Below, one piece after another: positions 9,038 through 19,647 of a stretch of DNA of 64,000 bases. Position numbers and translations under genes: made by a program. Under the pieces are notes generated by a model. It was not told where the DNA came from, did no database searches, and was given only the letters and a program-made list of their open reading frames with translations. This DNA is from Gnetum montanum (taxonomy: Eukaryota; Streptophyta; Gnetopsida; Gnetales; Gnetaceae), in assembly GCA_015680685.1 (NCBI GenBank), contig MNCI01004926.1, forward strand, positions 338,162 through 402,161, read 5' to 3'. Numbering within the stretch: the first letter of the stretch is position 1; each line of letters opens with the position of its first letter.

Positions 9038-10849
9038 TTACGATGGCCTAGTTTGTTGTTGTGTCCCTGCTATCGATGCTATAGTTGTTTTAGCCTTTTC
9101 TTTATCTTTTTTAGCATGTTGATTTTTGAAGGCTATGTAAGCCGGATCATTGTTGTTTTGGACTGCTACTTCTATGTTTTTAATTTGCTCGAAGGCTTGG
9201 TTGAGATTGCGGGCGTTTAAATAGTACAGCTTGGATTTAAAAAAATCGTTGACGGCTCCTTTCAAAATAGTGAGCAGGTATGTCTGGGAGATTTTCTCAT
9301 GCAGCTCATTGAGGGCCGCACTCCATCTCTGAATAAACTTCTGGACCGGTTCAAGCGGTGTTTGCTTGACCTGCATGAGGCTATCTAGTGTGGCCTCCGG
9401 TTTCAGGTTATATTTGAACCTAGTCACGAACTGGTGCAGTAGGTTTTCCAAATAGGAAATGGAGTTTCTTGGGAGCACCCTATACCAATCGAGTGCTCTC
9501 CCCGAGAGGGACATGGGAAAAACACGCAGGATCGCATGGGGCCATGCTTGTAGCAGTGCGCACTCTAACCTGAACGTTATCAAATGCGCATTAGGATCTG
9601 TCTCCCCATTATACTTGGTTAGTGTTGGCAGGGAGACGTCCTTAGGTAGAGTTAAAGGCGGGACAGAAGAGCTGATGGGGTCATCGTTATAGAAGTCTAC
9701 TACCTTCAATTCCCCGTCAGCAGTTGTCTTGAGGCGTTTTACCTCGTCAGTTAATTCCTGCATCATTCTTTTGGCCTCTGCCCAATCCTGAGTGCTTGGG
9801 AGCATGGTGGTTTGGGCTTGCGGCAGGCTGTATGGGTTAGACTGTTGGACGGTGGATTGGAAGGCTGAAAGTTGCATTGTTGGTTGTTGCATTTGTGGGA
9901 AGTGTGCAGTAGATGGCACTAGGGGCAATACATTATAGAGAGGAGGTTGTTGCTGCTGTGGTCGTGGCTGTGCCAGAGGCACATGAGCTGGTGGCAACGT
10001 GTGGGGTGGTACATAGTGGTGGGAAATCTGCTGCGACATTGTACCCATCATCAGCCATTGTCCGGCCATGTTGTACGAGGAGGCTCCTTGTTGGGTCATG
10101 GCAGTGAAAGGGGATGTTTGCGTTTGGACATGCGGGATGTAGTGGGTAGATGTGGACATGGGTATAACGTGTGGCATCCTTACCGCTTGGGATTGGAACG
10201 TCACCCCCACGTTACTGTGAGGGGGCGGTGCTTGTGAGGATGAACTCGTAGCTGTAAAAGGGTTGCCTTGGGGAGGGACCTGGGCTAATGCGGATGTTCC
10301 TTGTAATGGTGCTTGGGTGTGGGCAGAGTTAAGGGGTTGGAGGGGTATGGTTTCCCCTGCGTCCGGGTTAAAGATGGGGTTCATGTGGTTATGTGGACTA
10401 AGAGTATGATAGGAGTCTTCATGCTCAGATTGTGCAGCGAACTCGTCCTCTTCGTCCCGTTGTGGATCTGCCGTAACTTGGTCTAGCGATTGGCTCCTGT
10501 GCAGAAGGAGCTGTGCAAAGAGTTCCGAGAATTGTTCCGGAATGGGGATTACGTCGTACGGGGAAGGGATGAATTCATATCCCCCTCTGTAAAAGATTTC
10601 AAATTGCCTTTTTATTTCCATTTCAGCCTGGTCTACTGCCAGGCCAGCTTGCATCTTAATGCAAATGAAGTTATACTCGTCTTGGCTTATAATGTTAGCG
10701 GCAGGGTCTCTCCCTTGCAACCTCAACGATCGACGGGGCCCCATTGTGGATTGCCCTCTCATATGTTGTGTGGTGGATTGCTGGGCCGCCGTTGTGTCTG
10801 AGATGTTAACGTTCTGGGTAGTAGCAGCGGTGATGTTGATAGGATTCAT
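9038..10849 (-). CDS. Gag of element A
   Basis: Capsid protein that would package the element RNA. 603 codons, starting MNPINITAATTQ. An N-terminal region of about 160 residues is followed by a long Gln/Pro/Ser/Thr-rich segment (roughly residues 160-370). The retrotransposon gag domain then occupies about residues 410-545 (9,215-9,625), with YNGETDPNAHL, ALDWYRVLP and FVTRFKYN as family landmarks. A short Lys-rich end follows. The TAA at 9,035-9,037 sits in frame with the next segment, so full Gag-Pro is cut here by a nonsense codon or separated by read-through. The start codon is the first ATG in the frame and lies about 350 bp from the primer site. Confidence 0.9.
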   Translation of the reverse strand: MNPINITAATTQNVNISDTTAAQQSTTQHMRGQSTMGPRRSLRLQGRDPAANIISQDEYNFICIKMQAGLAVDQAEMEIKRQFEIFYRGGYEFIPSPYDVIPIPEQFSELFAQLLLHRSQSLDQVTADPQRDEEDEFAAQSEHEDSYHTLSPHNHMNPIFNPDAGETIPLQPLNSAHTQAPLQGTSALAQVPPQGNPFTATSSSSQAPPPHSNVGVTFQSQAVRMPHVIPMSTSTHYIPHVQTQTSPFTAMTQQGASSYNMAGQWLMMGTMSQQISHHYVPPHTLPPAHVPLAQPRPQQQQPPLYNVLPLVPSTAHFPQMQQPTMQLSAFQSTVQQSNPYSLPQAQTTMLPSTQDWAEAKRMMQELTDEVKRLKTTADGELKVVDFYNDDPISSSVPPLTLPKDVSLPTLTKYNGETDPNAHLITFRLECALLQAWPHAILRVFPMSLSGRALDWYRVLPRNSISYLENLLHQFVTRFKYNLKPEATLDSLMQVKQTPLEPVQKFIQRWSAALNELHEKISQTYLLTILKGAVNDFFKSKLYYLNARNLNQAFEQIKNIEVAVQNNNDPAYIAFKNQHAKKDKEKAKTTIASIAGTQQQTRPS

Positions 10850-10936
10850 GATGATAGACGGTTTGAGTGTGCGAGATTGATGTGGATAACGTAGTGTATG
10901 CGACTGGCATAGATGAATCTACAGGGTAAGTATCTG

Positions 10937-11170
10937 GCGTAAACGCTGGCGTAAGTGTGTAGCGTATACGCTAGGGTTCGTGTGCAGCGTAAACGCTGGC
11001 GTAAGCGTGCAGCGTATACGCTAGGGTTTATATGTAGTGTAAATGCTGGCGTAAGTGTGCAGCATATACGCTAGGGTCTGTAGCGTGGACGCTGAAGAAT
11101 CGACAGCGTAGATGCTGAGTCGGGGGTTTAAACAGGGTAGTGAAAACGCTGATGAGCGTAGACGCTGAGG
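10937..11170. repeat. Leader repeats of element A: three 50-bp units with GCGTATACGC
   Basis: Between the primer site and gag there are three units of about 50 bp (10,937-10,986, 10,987-11,036, 11,037-11,086), each with GCGTAAACGC and then AGCGTATACGCT. Looser GCGTRGACGC words continue to 11,170. In the element transcript they would sit in the 5' UTR and could pair with one another. Confidence 0.92.
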
Positions 11171-11197
11171 AACGTGCAGTCTGTTTAAGCAAAGAGG

Positions 11198-11214
11198 CCC
11201 TTCTTCTAGCGCCA
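11198..11214 (-). other. Primer binding site of element A
   Basis: On the minus strand the LTR ends in CA, then GTTTT, then TGGCGCTAGAAGAAGG. The TGG start and 5-base offset from the LTR fit a tRNA primer site. I could not assign the tRNA with confidence. Confidence 0.7.
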
Positions 11215-11219
11215 AAAAC

Positions 11220-12525
11220 TGTGCCGATTGAAATCGTCGGTGCAGGGTTGGAACGTTACGGGCACCGAAAGATCCACGGACAAGCACAGTTGACCCTGCC
11301 TCCGCTTGAGGGCAAGCTGGAGTGAACGAAGGCAGAGTGCCTTGAATGGTCTGCACGCGGATCAAACAAGGACTTCCCCGAGCGCCACCGAAGTGTTATA
11401 CGCTAGGTTATGTGTAAACAGAGCGTAAATGGTGAAACAGGCGCAGACAGCATAAGCGTAGAGGGGCGTAAACAACGTCGAGCGTGAACAGCGTAAACAA
11501 AGATAGGCCCAGCGTAAGCGTATGCAGGCATGAACAGCGTAAACAACGTAAAGAAGTGTAAAGGACGTAAACATGCGCAAACGGCGTAAACAGTGTGAGC
11601 GTACACGAACGCGGACGGAGTGTAAATGTAAGCAAGCGTGAACGAAGCGTGGGCCAAATTGACGTAAAACTGTAAAAGAACTTGCAACAAGCGTAAACAG
11701 TAGATTATAGAGTTAAAATGTTGTGCACCGGTCTAACGCAGTTGTGTAGGGACACAAGGCAGACGTAAAGCCCCGGCGGATGGAGGGATGCAACTGGCTG
11801 ACACGGTAGGCAGAGCACGGATTGTGCTCGGCGTACAGGACTTCCAGCGTAAGCGTAAGCGTAAGGGGGTTTCTGCAGCGTAATTGCTTTGGGTCTCCTC
11901 TGGTAAATTTTTGCCGACCGTAAAAATGCGGAAAAATGGGCTATTTATAGGGGTAGGATTATCGGGAAAATCGGACTGGGAGACACGTGGCGTATAGACC
12001 GGGCATTTACAATTTAGAAACTTGGTATACGTTGGGCGTATACGCTACAACAAGCTAGCGTATACGCTGGGCATGGACTTGGATGGATGCTGGCATATAC
12101 GCTGGGGCGTATACGCTGATGGATGCTGGCGTTGACCTGCTTCAATTCTTGCTCCTATTGCACCTGCTGAGTGTGCGTGTGAAGCGTATGCTGAGCATCG
12201 GGCGTATACGCTGGTGAATGTTGGGCGTATACGCCGGGCGTATACGCTGAAGGGTGTCCACTTGCTTCAATCCTTGCTCTTCGGTGTAATCTTCATGCTA
12301 CCATTGGAGATCCTATCGTCAAACGTGTGCATCTGCCATACCCGGGCGTGTACACCGGAGAGCCGGGCGTATACGCTGGGCGTAGACACTGGGCGTAGAC
12401 GTTGGCGTAGACGCTGGCACAACACTTAGTGAAAACTCGGTGTTTGATTCTCAAGATTTCCCTGCGTGGCTTCAAATGTAGCCAAAGTCGTCTGTGGGTC
12501 ATGGGGACCTGCTTCTTGTCAGACA
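11220..12525 (-). mobile_element. 5' LTR of element A (1,306 bp)
   Basis: Bounded by TG at 11,220 and CA at 12,525, next to the primer site on one side and interrupted element B on the other. TATA box CTATAAATAG (minus) at 11,941-11,950. U3 (right of it) holds at least seven GCGTATACGC palindromes between 12,030 and 12,390. The transcribed part (11,400-11,900) is dense in GCGTAA/TTACGC words. The target duplication would be AATGC (12,526-12,530), but the other end is outside the window. No matching 3' LTR is visible, so the boundary rests on the termini and the B coding break. Confidence 0.8.
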
Positions 12526-12530
12526 AATGC

Positions 12531-13650
12531 TAAACTCAAAGATTTTTGTGGTGTTTCAGGTACGATAACGAGTGGGCTAACCCATTTGCTATTGGCGACT
12601 GAATAGATGAATCCTTCTTTAAGTAGTTGTTCAATTTCATACTTTACTATCTTCTTCAACTTGGGATTCAACTGTCTTTGTGGCTGTTGATGTGGCTTCA
12701 TGGAAGGGTCAAGGTAGATCCAGTGCTAGTAGATCCTGGGATCAATGCCAGTCAACTCAGGATAGAACCACACATGCAACAACCCATTTTTTTACCATCA
12801 CCAGCAACTTCTTTTTCTGTTCTGGAGCAAGGGCAACATTGATAATTACTAGCTTTCCATTTATCAATAATGCATACTCTAAGTGAGATGGTAGGGATTT
12901 TAGCTCAAGGGGCTCTTGGTTAAAGCTCTCAGGGATCTCGAGCTTTTCCCAATCATCAAAGTCATCAACGATGGAGGTCTGTTGATGAATCTCCTCCATC
13001 ACATCTATGCTATCAATGTAGGCTTGCACTAGCCCCTCAGATGGTTCAATGCATATTGTGTTGCTAGCAGGATCAGCTGTTAGCTGATGGGTGCCTTCTT
13101 GGTTAGTTGCTGTTGCGTACAAGCATTGTTGAATTGGTGATACCTTGGTACACCGACTGCATGCTTGAATGGATGTCTACTTAGCGGACCATAAGTGCTG
13201 CACACAGTTGCACCTCGAGTCACTGTACGTGATGCATGGAACTCTTTTCTTCTCAATCTTCCCAAAAGGAATTTCCTTTGAAATTTTTAGGGATAGATCT
13301 TGGAGTCATAGTCGTGCATCCACCATGCTTAGCCAAGCTCTTTCCATAATGATTGGGAAGTTCCCCTTACAGTTTTCAACACAGATGACCAAGAAGTCAG
13401 CAGGGTAGGACCACCCACAAATAGTGGTCATAATGTCCTCCACCAAACCTAAGGGAACGGTGATGGATTGGTCTGCTAACTCGAGCCAGATGTTGCTCTT
13501 CTTTAGCGGGGCTAGGTTCCAGTTCTTGTACATGTCATGAGAGATTAAATTAATCCCTGACCCCAAGTCTAGAAGAGCTTTGCATGGCTTGTTCCTAGCC
13601 ACTTGAAGATATATGAGGGGACTTCTTGGATTTCTGGGGAAGAGAACTTG
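12531..13650 (-). pseudogene. Protease and RT start of element B
   Basis: The protease region (13,602-13,306) carries ALLDLGSGINLI (active site D-L-G-S-G), then NIWLELADQSITVPLG and an Athila-like NFPIIMERAWL end. Downstream (13,122-12,757) is the acidic linker and pre-RT block LKSLPSHLEYALL. RT begins with KKIVKYEIEQLLKEGFIY and SKWVSPLVIVP at about 12,690-12,560, then breaks off at the A insertion near 12,530. Several stops and at least two frame changes make this a relic. The order protease, LP-HLEYA, then RT is characteristic of Athila/Tat families. Confidence 0.85.
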
Positions 13651-14345
13651 CTTTGATCCAGTCGATCATGGCATTCGTGAGCATGACCATCTAGATGTTG
13701 GAGTGTGGCGGAGCAGAGGTTTGCTCAGGCGGTATGATGGTAGAGGCATTGGTAGGTTCTGAGGCACTGCACACAGGTGTAGGTGAGGGTGTGTTCAGAT
13801 TATTAGGCTAGAAGAAAGGATGTTTGTGTGGCTTGGATTCCGGTCCACTCGGCCGAGGTGCCGGTTGTAAGTTTATAGCCCTTGTAGCATTTCGTTGTTA
13901 TGTTTGTGGTGGTATTTCTCCCTGAATGGATGGAGCAGGTGGCAACTAAGAGGGATGATGTGGAGGAGTGGTAGAAGAAGGTGATGGAGGGTAGAAGTAA
14001 TGTGGATTTGTCCCCCTGGGTGATGGAGATGGATGTCTAAAATATTCAGGGGGGTGGTAGTAACTAGGAAAGGCCACATGACTGGAAGACTCTCTTGGAG
14101 AGACTAGTTGCTAAACATAGTACCCATAAGGATCTGGCTACTTGTAAGGGTACTGCTGCCTTGGAGGTGGCATCCCCCACACTTGTGGTTGCTACCACTA
14201 TTGGAAATATCCATATGGTTGTGGAGGCATTCCACTTGGATAGTATCCTTGCTGCTACTGGTGGAATCGCCTAGGGTTGCCTTGTGGATAAGGCAACCTT
14301 CAAGGTGTCTACCTCTGTGCCAAACGAGGGTTCAAGGCATAGACC

Positions 14346-16177
14346 CCATACTCTTAAAGGTGGAACACCATAGGGCAACATCCCTTAGGATGTTCATATT
14401 GGCATATTCCACATCCATCATCCTCCTCAGTGTTAGAGTCTATAACCTGTTCTACTATTGCAACTTTCCCCTTACCCTTATGTTGGGTACGTTTAGCTCC
14501 CTTCTTCCTGCGCTGATCACGGTCACTACCCTGCTCTTTGGACTCTTCTGAAATTTTCAATACACTTTGGAATTTCTCATCCAAAGAGTCCCACATTTTA
14601 TCCACCTTTGCTGAGATTTCAGATGCAAATTTTTATAGCGGAAAATTCTTCTGATTCACCACTGCTTCCAGTGGTGACTCTTCATCCTCATCACAAAATC
14701 AGACCTTCCTTTTTCTAAGGGAAGGGTCCTGGTTGAATTCTTTAGCACTCTTCTTTTTTCTAAGTTGTCCTTCCTCTTTGGCCACCTGATCAATAAGGCA
14801 TTGCAACTGATGGGCCCTTAACTTTGATAGCCGCCCCTTGGCATACACACCAAGGGTCTTTCTCATTTCAAAACAGAGCCCATCAATAATGTGGCGAAGT
14901 TGTGCCCGCTGAGAATAACCATGACTAGGGCACCGATGCAACAGTGAGTAATACCTGCTCATGGTGGCATCCAAGGGTTCATGATTCCCTTGTTTCTAGC
15001 CTTAGATCTGCCATCTTAGATTTGCCACTCTAGAGTACGTTTGGTATTTTTCATTGAAGATTTCAAGCATCGTACTCCACCTTCTGATTGATTTTGGCTC
15101 TAAGGACCAGTACCAACTTTCCGCTTCTTTGATGAGTGTTCAGGAAAACAACTTCAACCGTTGCCAATCGTTATCAATATTTTGCAGGATGTAGGTGTCA
15201 TGGAATGCCTGCAGGTGGGTCTACGGATCACAGTTGTATCCCCCTTCAAATCTGGGGATGTTGTTCATGTCAACACGCTTGATCCGACTATCCTTCATGT
15301 GCCTACTTGGAATGTGAACTGCCTCTAAAATTTGGAGCATGCTTCAAGTAGCTAACAACGACTCATCTGAATCATAGTCCTGTTGGGGGCTATGATATCT
15401 ATGATGATTTCTGCTACCCCTTCTTTCATGTTGGCGAGGGCCACGCGATTGGTTGCATGCTTCCTCATGTTTTCCCCTTCGAATCTTCCCACCACTGTCC
15501 TTTCTCTCCAACCTTCTCTTGTTGCACTCAGAACCTGAGTTGGATAAAGGTGAAGGAGAGGGGGAGGACAAAGAAGAAGGAGAGGAATCGTCACTGCTTC
15601 AACGTCAATCTCCCCATCTACCCTGGTGATGATAGCAGTCATCTCCTTCAGCTTTGCTTTGTGACCCGCCATCCCCTTAAGGATTGTGGTCACTTGGAGG
15701 TTTGTTCTAGATGACTAACTGGAGGATCTGCGGCCCTAGGTGAAGTTCGTTCAAATGAGTATCATGAAATACAGGAACTCTATCATCTTGCGGCCCTTGC
15801 AAGAATAAGGGCTAATTGAAGTGTTTCCCCTTTTGTTTTTCATATCTCTCGGCCTGCTGCTGATCTCTTGTCCGTTGAGCTTCTATAGGACGATAGTCCC
15901 GGTAGTCATAGTCCTCCATGACATACTCCGCCACTCGATCCTGGATGCCCAATCTACCCAGATTGTGATATAGCATCGCAGGAGTAGCTCAGTCAGGTGG
16001 TAGCATGATGCTACCCTCCATGTCCCACCATCGAAGATGCTCATCTTGATGTAGGATGAATGTGAAATCAGGGACATATTCATCGAGATGTTTGTACACC
16101 ACTCGATATTCTTGTGGCACCAGTGGTTCAAATACCTCCCTCCTATGAGAAGACATATTGGACATTAGATGGTCCAT
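14346..16177 (-). pseudogene. Gag of element B
   Basis: The relic starts MDHLMSNMSSHRREVFEPL (16,177), then a Ser-rich/Arg-His-rich segment (15,600-15,350). The retrotransposon gag core lies at about 15,320-14,700 (WYWSLEPKSIRRW, then HRCPSHGYSQ and QLRHIIDGL). A zinc-knuckle-like CGICQYEHPKGCCP follows near 14,400. A Pro/Tyr-rich tail follows to about 13,700 with frequent stops. The reading frame changes several times. The structure matches Athila-type Gag; the protein cannot be made as it stands. Confidence 0.8.
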
Positions 16178-16305
16178 ATAACTGGTGTACCTTAATTACC
16201 TAACTTAAATTCGCCTAACGTGCGAAAATATTTCTATCCTGGGTCCGATCCAACTACTTAAATGATAATTTCACTAAAGTCAGATGATGCATGTAAGACT
16301 AATAG

Positions 16306-16324
16306 TCCCCAGCAACTGTGCCAA
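16306..16324 (-). other. Primer binding site of element B
   Basis: Minus strand TTGGCACAGTTGCTGGGGA directly after the LTR end CATCA. It is a close variant of the classical Athila-type primer site TTGGCGCCGTTGCCGGGGA. Confidence 0.88.
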
Positions 16325-17232
16325 TGATGAGCGGCTAGGTACCCCTATGCCCAACCATACGAATCATGATCGTTCACGCGTGACTCGGTCAAAATCTATA
16401 GACTATAAACACTTAACATACACCAGACTTCTAACCAGCGAAACCTTGTGTTAGAACGATCGTTGTCATCCTAATCTCACTTGTGAAGTTCTATTTACGA
16501 TGGTTAAGTGAGACTAAGGCTAATGATTTTTATATATTTTTAATTATCTTATTCGGTGACTAATTGAAGTATGAAAGGTAAAGAATAACTATTATCTAAT
16601 CTCTAATCATCCTAATTTATATTCTAACTACTCCTAGCATAAGTATCCAGTCCCATCTTCCGAGCACGTTCTGAGAATTTCCTAACACTACTGGGTTACC
16701 AGATGTTAAGTGTCATTGGGCTTACCAAGTGTTTGAATTACGTTCGAGATGGTTGTACTTATGTCTTTAATGAACTACGAATGAACCATAACGATTGAAA
16801 TTATAATAATAAAAACATTAATAATCAACAAGTAACTAATAAAGCATAAAAAAATAATTAATAAAGCATAAACATTTTAAACTATTAAATGCATGAAACA
16901 AATAAGTCCAAATGCTGCAAGGATTGCATGAATAGTTCATCTTTATTGTTGTTACGCCAATGGGCTCAGATACAATGCTCAAATAAAGATCCGATCGCTT
17001 TTCATACACCTGCTGCGGGCACCTGGAAAATATTCTATCTCTTGCAAGAGCTTCACTACAGCTACTCAAAAAGATGCCTAAATGAGGTAGAAGACCCTCA
17101 TATTTATAGGCTAGGAAGGGTGGCTATGTAAACGGGGCCACATCAACATAGGGTGGCTACGTCGACGGTCCCATGTCGACACGGCTGCGTATACGCTTCC
17201 CAGTCGATGCATTAACTTTTGACACTTCATCA
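16325..17232 (-). mobile_element. 5' LTR of element B (908 bp)
   Basis: On the plus strand it runs from TGATGAGCGGCTAGG to GACACTTCATCA. The TATA box CCTATAAATA (minus) is at 17,101-17,110. Immediately upstream in U3 (17,155-17,200) lie GTCGAC twice and GCGTATACGC (17,187-17,196). It aligns over its length with the solo LTRs at 33,025-33,920 and 44,537-45,333, with shared blocks such as CTGCGGGCAC and GGAAAATATTCTATCTC. Right flank ACAAT is a possible target duplication, with its partner outside the window. Confidence 0.9.
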
Positions 17233-18590
17233 ACAATAAATGAAAATATTAACTAAGGAAAATAGTAAACATTTAAGTAATTATAAGAAATAATAAATCT
17301 AAGTGAATTTTGCAATGATGAAAGTAATCTCAATCTTTATGGTTGGTCATGTGACACATCCAAGATTGTCACACATGAATAAGGATGTCATACATTCACT
17401 TCACATCACACGACAGGGTTCACTAACTATTCTGTAAGACTACAGAATAAAACTGTAAGATTTTGGCTACTCTATTGACTTAAATATGCCCAAACCATGC
17501 ATCCAAGCACTATATTTATAGGCCAACACACATGCCATGCTATTAGATATCCGACATCACTTCTTGGTCCCTAATATCTTAGCTTTGATATCTTAGCCTT
17601 GATATCTTAACCCCTTGGCTCTGATATCTTGGCCTCGATATCTTGGCTCTGATATCTTAGCCCTGATATCTTAATCCCAATATCTTGGCCTCGACATCTT
17701 GGCTCCGAAATCTTGGCCCTGATATCTTTATTTCTAATATCTTGGCTCTGATATTAGATATGCAATATCACATATCTAATATTAGATCACATGCTACGTT
17801 ATCGGATATCAGATATTTGGGGATTTGTGCTGGCCTATAAATATAACACTTAGATATACAGTTTGGACATAAATTATTCAATAGATTAGCTAAACTCTTG
17901 TAGTTTTATTTTGTAATCTTATAGAACAGTCAATGAGTGCCCATAGAGTGGATTTGAGTTAGTTGTACAGAGTCTTATTCTAGTGGCAATGTACCTAGAC
18001 ATATTTCATGAATGGCAATAAGATTGAGATTGATTCTTATTCATTGCATCATTGTGACTTAGACTAAATTTACTTTTAATGTAATTTATATTTCATATAC
18101 TTGGTTAATATTTGCATTTCCATGCATATTAATGAATTGGCAGAATGATCATGACCAATTTCTAGTATAAGCATGTATTCACTTGGTAACCCTAGCAATG
18201 TTATTATTTCATTTGCCTAGTAGCATAGTGCTTGGTAATCCCAGTAGTTGATATGTGGGTTTAGGACATGTATGTTAAGCTGGGAATGGATACTCATCAC
18301 CTATAGGCTAGTTTAGACTTTACTTTCCATTGTTAATTATCTTAATTAATTAATATTTTTATTATCATTAGGAGTAGCTTAGTGCTAGAAAACATCAATC
18401 ATCATATCCTCACTTCAGACTAAACCATAGGTGACAAAGCTACCACTAGTCCAAGTGGGAAGAGAGAAAAATGTGATCAAGGCATAATGTTCTAGATGCA
18501 CAACTAGTTCCATCAATGAAATTTGACCAAATCATGCATGAACGCTTGTGATTCATATGGCTGGGCATAAGGGTACCTCATTGCTCATCA
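17233..18590. mobile_element. Two B-type LTR pieces head to head (imperfect inverted repeat)
   Basis: The left piece (17,233 to about 17,680, minus) aligns with the inside of the 44,537 solo LTR (ATAAGGATGTCATACA is shared) and has a TATA box at 17,511-17,520. The right piece (about 17,680-18,590, plus) has TATAAATATA at 17,836-17,845 and ends GGGTACCTCATTGCTCATCA. The halves match in inverse orientation around the TATA boxes. Between them lies an array of GATATCTTGGC-type words (17,575-17,755). The promoters diverge. No primer site follows 18,590. Confidence 0.75.
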
Positions 18591-19620
18591 AATGTGGTAG
18601 GAATGTTTAAATAAATATCAAAAATATTAAATACATAATCAAAGTGATGATCCTTAGGGAATTATTAGTGTTCTTTAATTTAATAAGTCTCCTAAAATCT
18701 ATCCTTGATATGCTTTTCCAATTCATATATTAGAACCTATGCTTCCAAAAGAGAGAGGAATTGAGTTATGTGAAATTGAAGGAGGTGTATGATGTGAAGG
18801 AGCCAAGGTTGGGGCTACAATGAAATGTGGTATAGAAATAGAAGTTGTTACTAAAGTGATAGAAATTTGAATATTTAATGTACTTACTGGTTGGGTAGTC
18901 CCTTCCACAGTGGACATATTACTCAATATTTGGCTAAGGTTGAGATTCTAAGAACCTACAACTATGGTGGGATTTGTGGTTTGCATTGTGATGTTTAATA
19001 TTTGAAAGAGAGGGTTAAAAGTTGTTGAAAATGAAACTTGTGTTTCAAATTCTTCTTGATTGGAAACTTCATTTGGGTGTCCTTCTTCATTATTGATTGA
19101 AACCCTTTATTTCTCAAGGGTGTCTATGGTTAATGGAATAGAGATAGGAATTTATCTTGTAATAGTATGTTGTCCTTGTTCCTCTTGAGATTTCTTCAAA
19201 TCAACTTGGGTATGTTTATAATAACTTGTGGTATTCATAGAAGGTTGAACTTGTGTTGGATTTTTGTGTTGCTTATTTGATTTCATTTAACAAGCACACT
19301 CTTCTTTGTCATAGTAGTTAATTGTAAGAATTTATAGATTGTCTTGATTGATCATGTAATTATTACCTTAATTGCAATAGTTTTATAAATTTCCTCAATT
19401 TTGGGAATTAAAGAAGCTATTTCCTATTATTGTAGTGTTTCCTTGTTTTTAGTATTTTTTTCCTTACAAGAAAAGAAATTAAGGAAGACAATTTCTAATA
19501 CTACAAAACAAAAGAAAATGAAATGAAATTGAAAGAATGTATACCTTTTTAGAAGATTCAATTTAAATTTTGAAAAGAAATTTGAAAAACATACTAAACC
19601 CTTGATGATGATTGAATTTT
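18591..19620 (-). pseudogene. Decayed gag-like region of element E
   Basis: Lies just downstream (leftward) of a primer site at 19,621-19,645, so it should be the 5' part of an element's gag. The minus frames give short Ser/Thr/Pro/Asn-rich pieces, for example MSNMSTVEGTTQPVSTLNIQ at 18,926, broken by many stops. I recognise no domain. The position, not the sequence, suggests gag. Confidence 0.4.
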
Positions 19621-19645
19621 CCAGCCTCCTTAGCAATGATGCCAA
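19621..19645 (-). other. Primer binding site of element E
   Basis: Minus strand TTGGCATCATTGCTAAGGAG, a decayed form of the Athila-type site, two bases after an LTR end reading TTGTCA. Confidence 0.65.
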
Positions 19646-19647
19646 TT

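Larger units (their letters stand above)
1..12525 (-). mobile_element. Element A: Ty3/gypsy Tat/Ogre-like LTR retrotransposon, truncated by window
   Basis: Read leftward, the parts are LTR (12,525-11,220), primer site, leader repeats, gag (from 10,849), protease (to 6,715), a 5-kb antisense block, and reverse transcriptase (777 to 1). The RT has the Tat-type sequence FPLPSIDLLVD and a YVDD box. The 3' half (RNase H, integrase, 3' LTR) lies outside the window. Reading frames are long and CpG-rich words are intact, so A looks much younger than its neighbours, although gag-pro carries three lesions. It interrupts the RT of element B at 12,526. Clade assignment comes from protein motifs and domain order only. 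Confidence 0.85.
12526..17232 (-). mobile_element. Element B: Athila-like Ty3/gypsy element, decayed, interrupted by A
   Basis: Read leftward: LTR (17,232-16,325), primer site, gag (16,177 to about 14,350), protease (about 13,600), start of RT, then element A. Many stops and frame changes. The rest of pol and the 3' LTR should resume beyond the far end of A, outside this window. B itself lies inside an older LTR of its own terminal type (17,233 onward). Confidence 0.85.

Noticed and set aside
7893-9220. Several plus-strand open frames opposite gag
   Set aside because: They lie opposite the Gag frame and its Pro/Thr-rich linker, have no domain of their own, and follow its codon pattern.
11398-11690. 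Overlapping minus-strand ORFs rich in Tyr, Ala and Thr in the LTR of element A
   Set aside because: They arise from GCGTAA/TTACGC repeats read in several frames at once; no start context or domain supports coding.
16325-18590. A single 2.3-kb LTR with long inverted ends
   Set aside because: Comparison with the solo LTRs shows that the B LTR ends at 17,232 (CATCA) and that 17,233-18,590 is a separate inverted pair.
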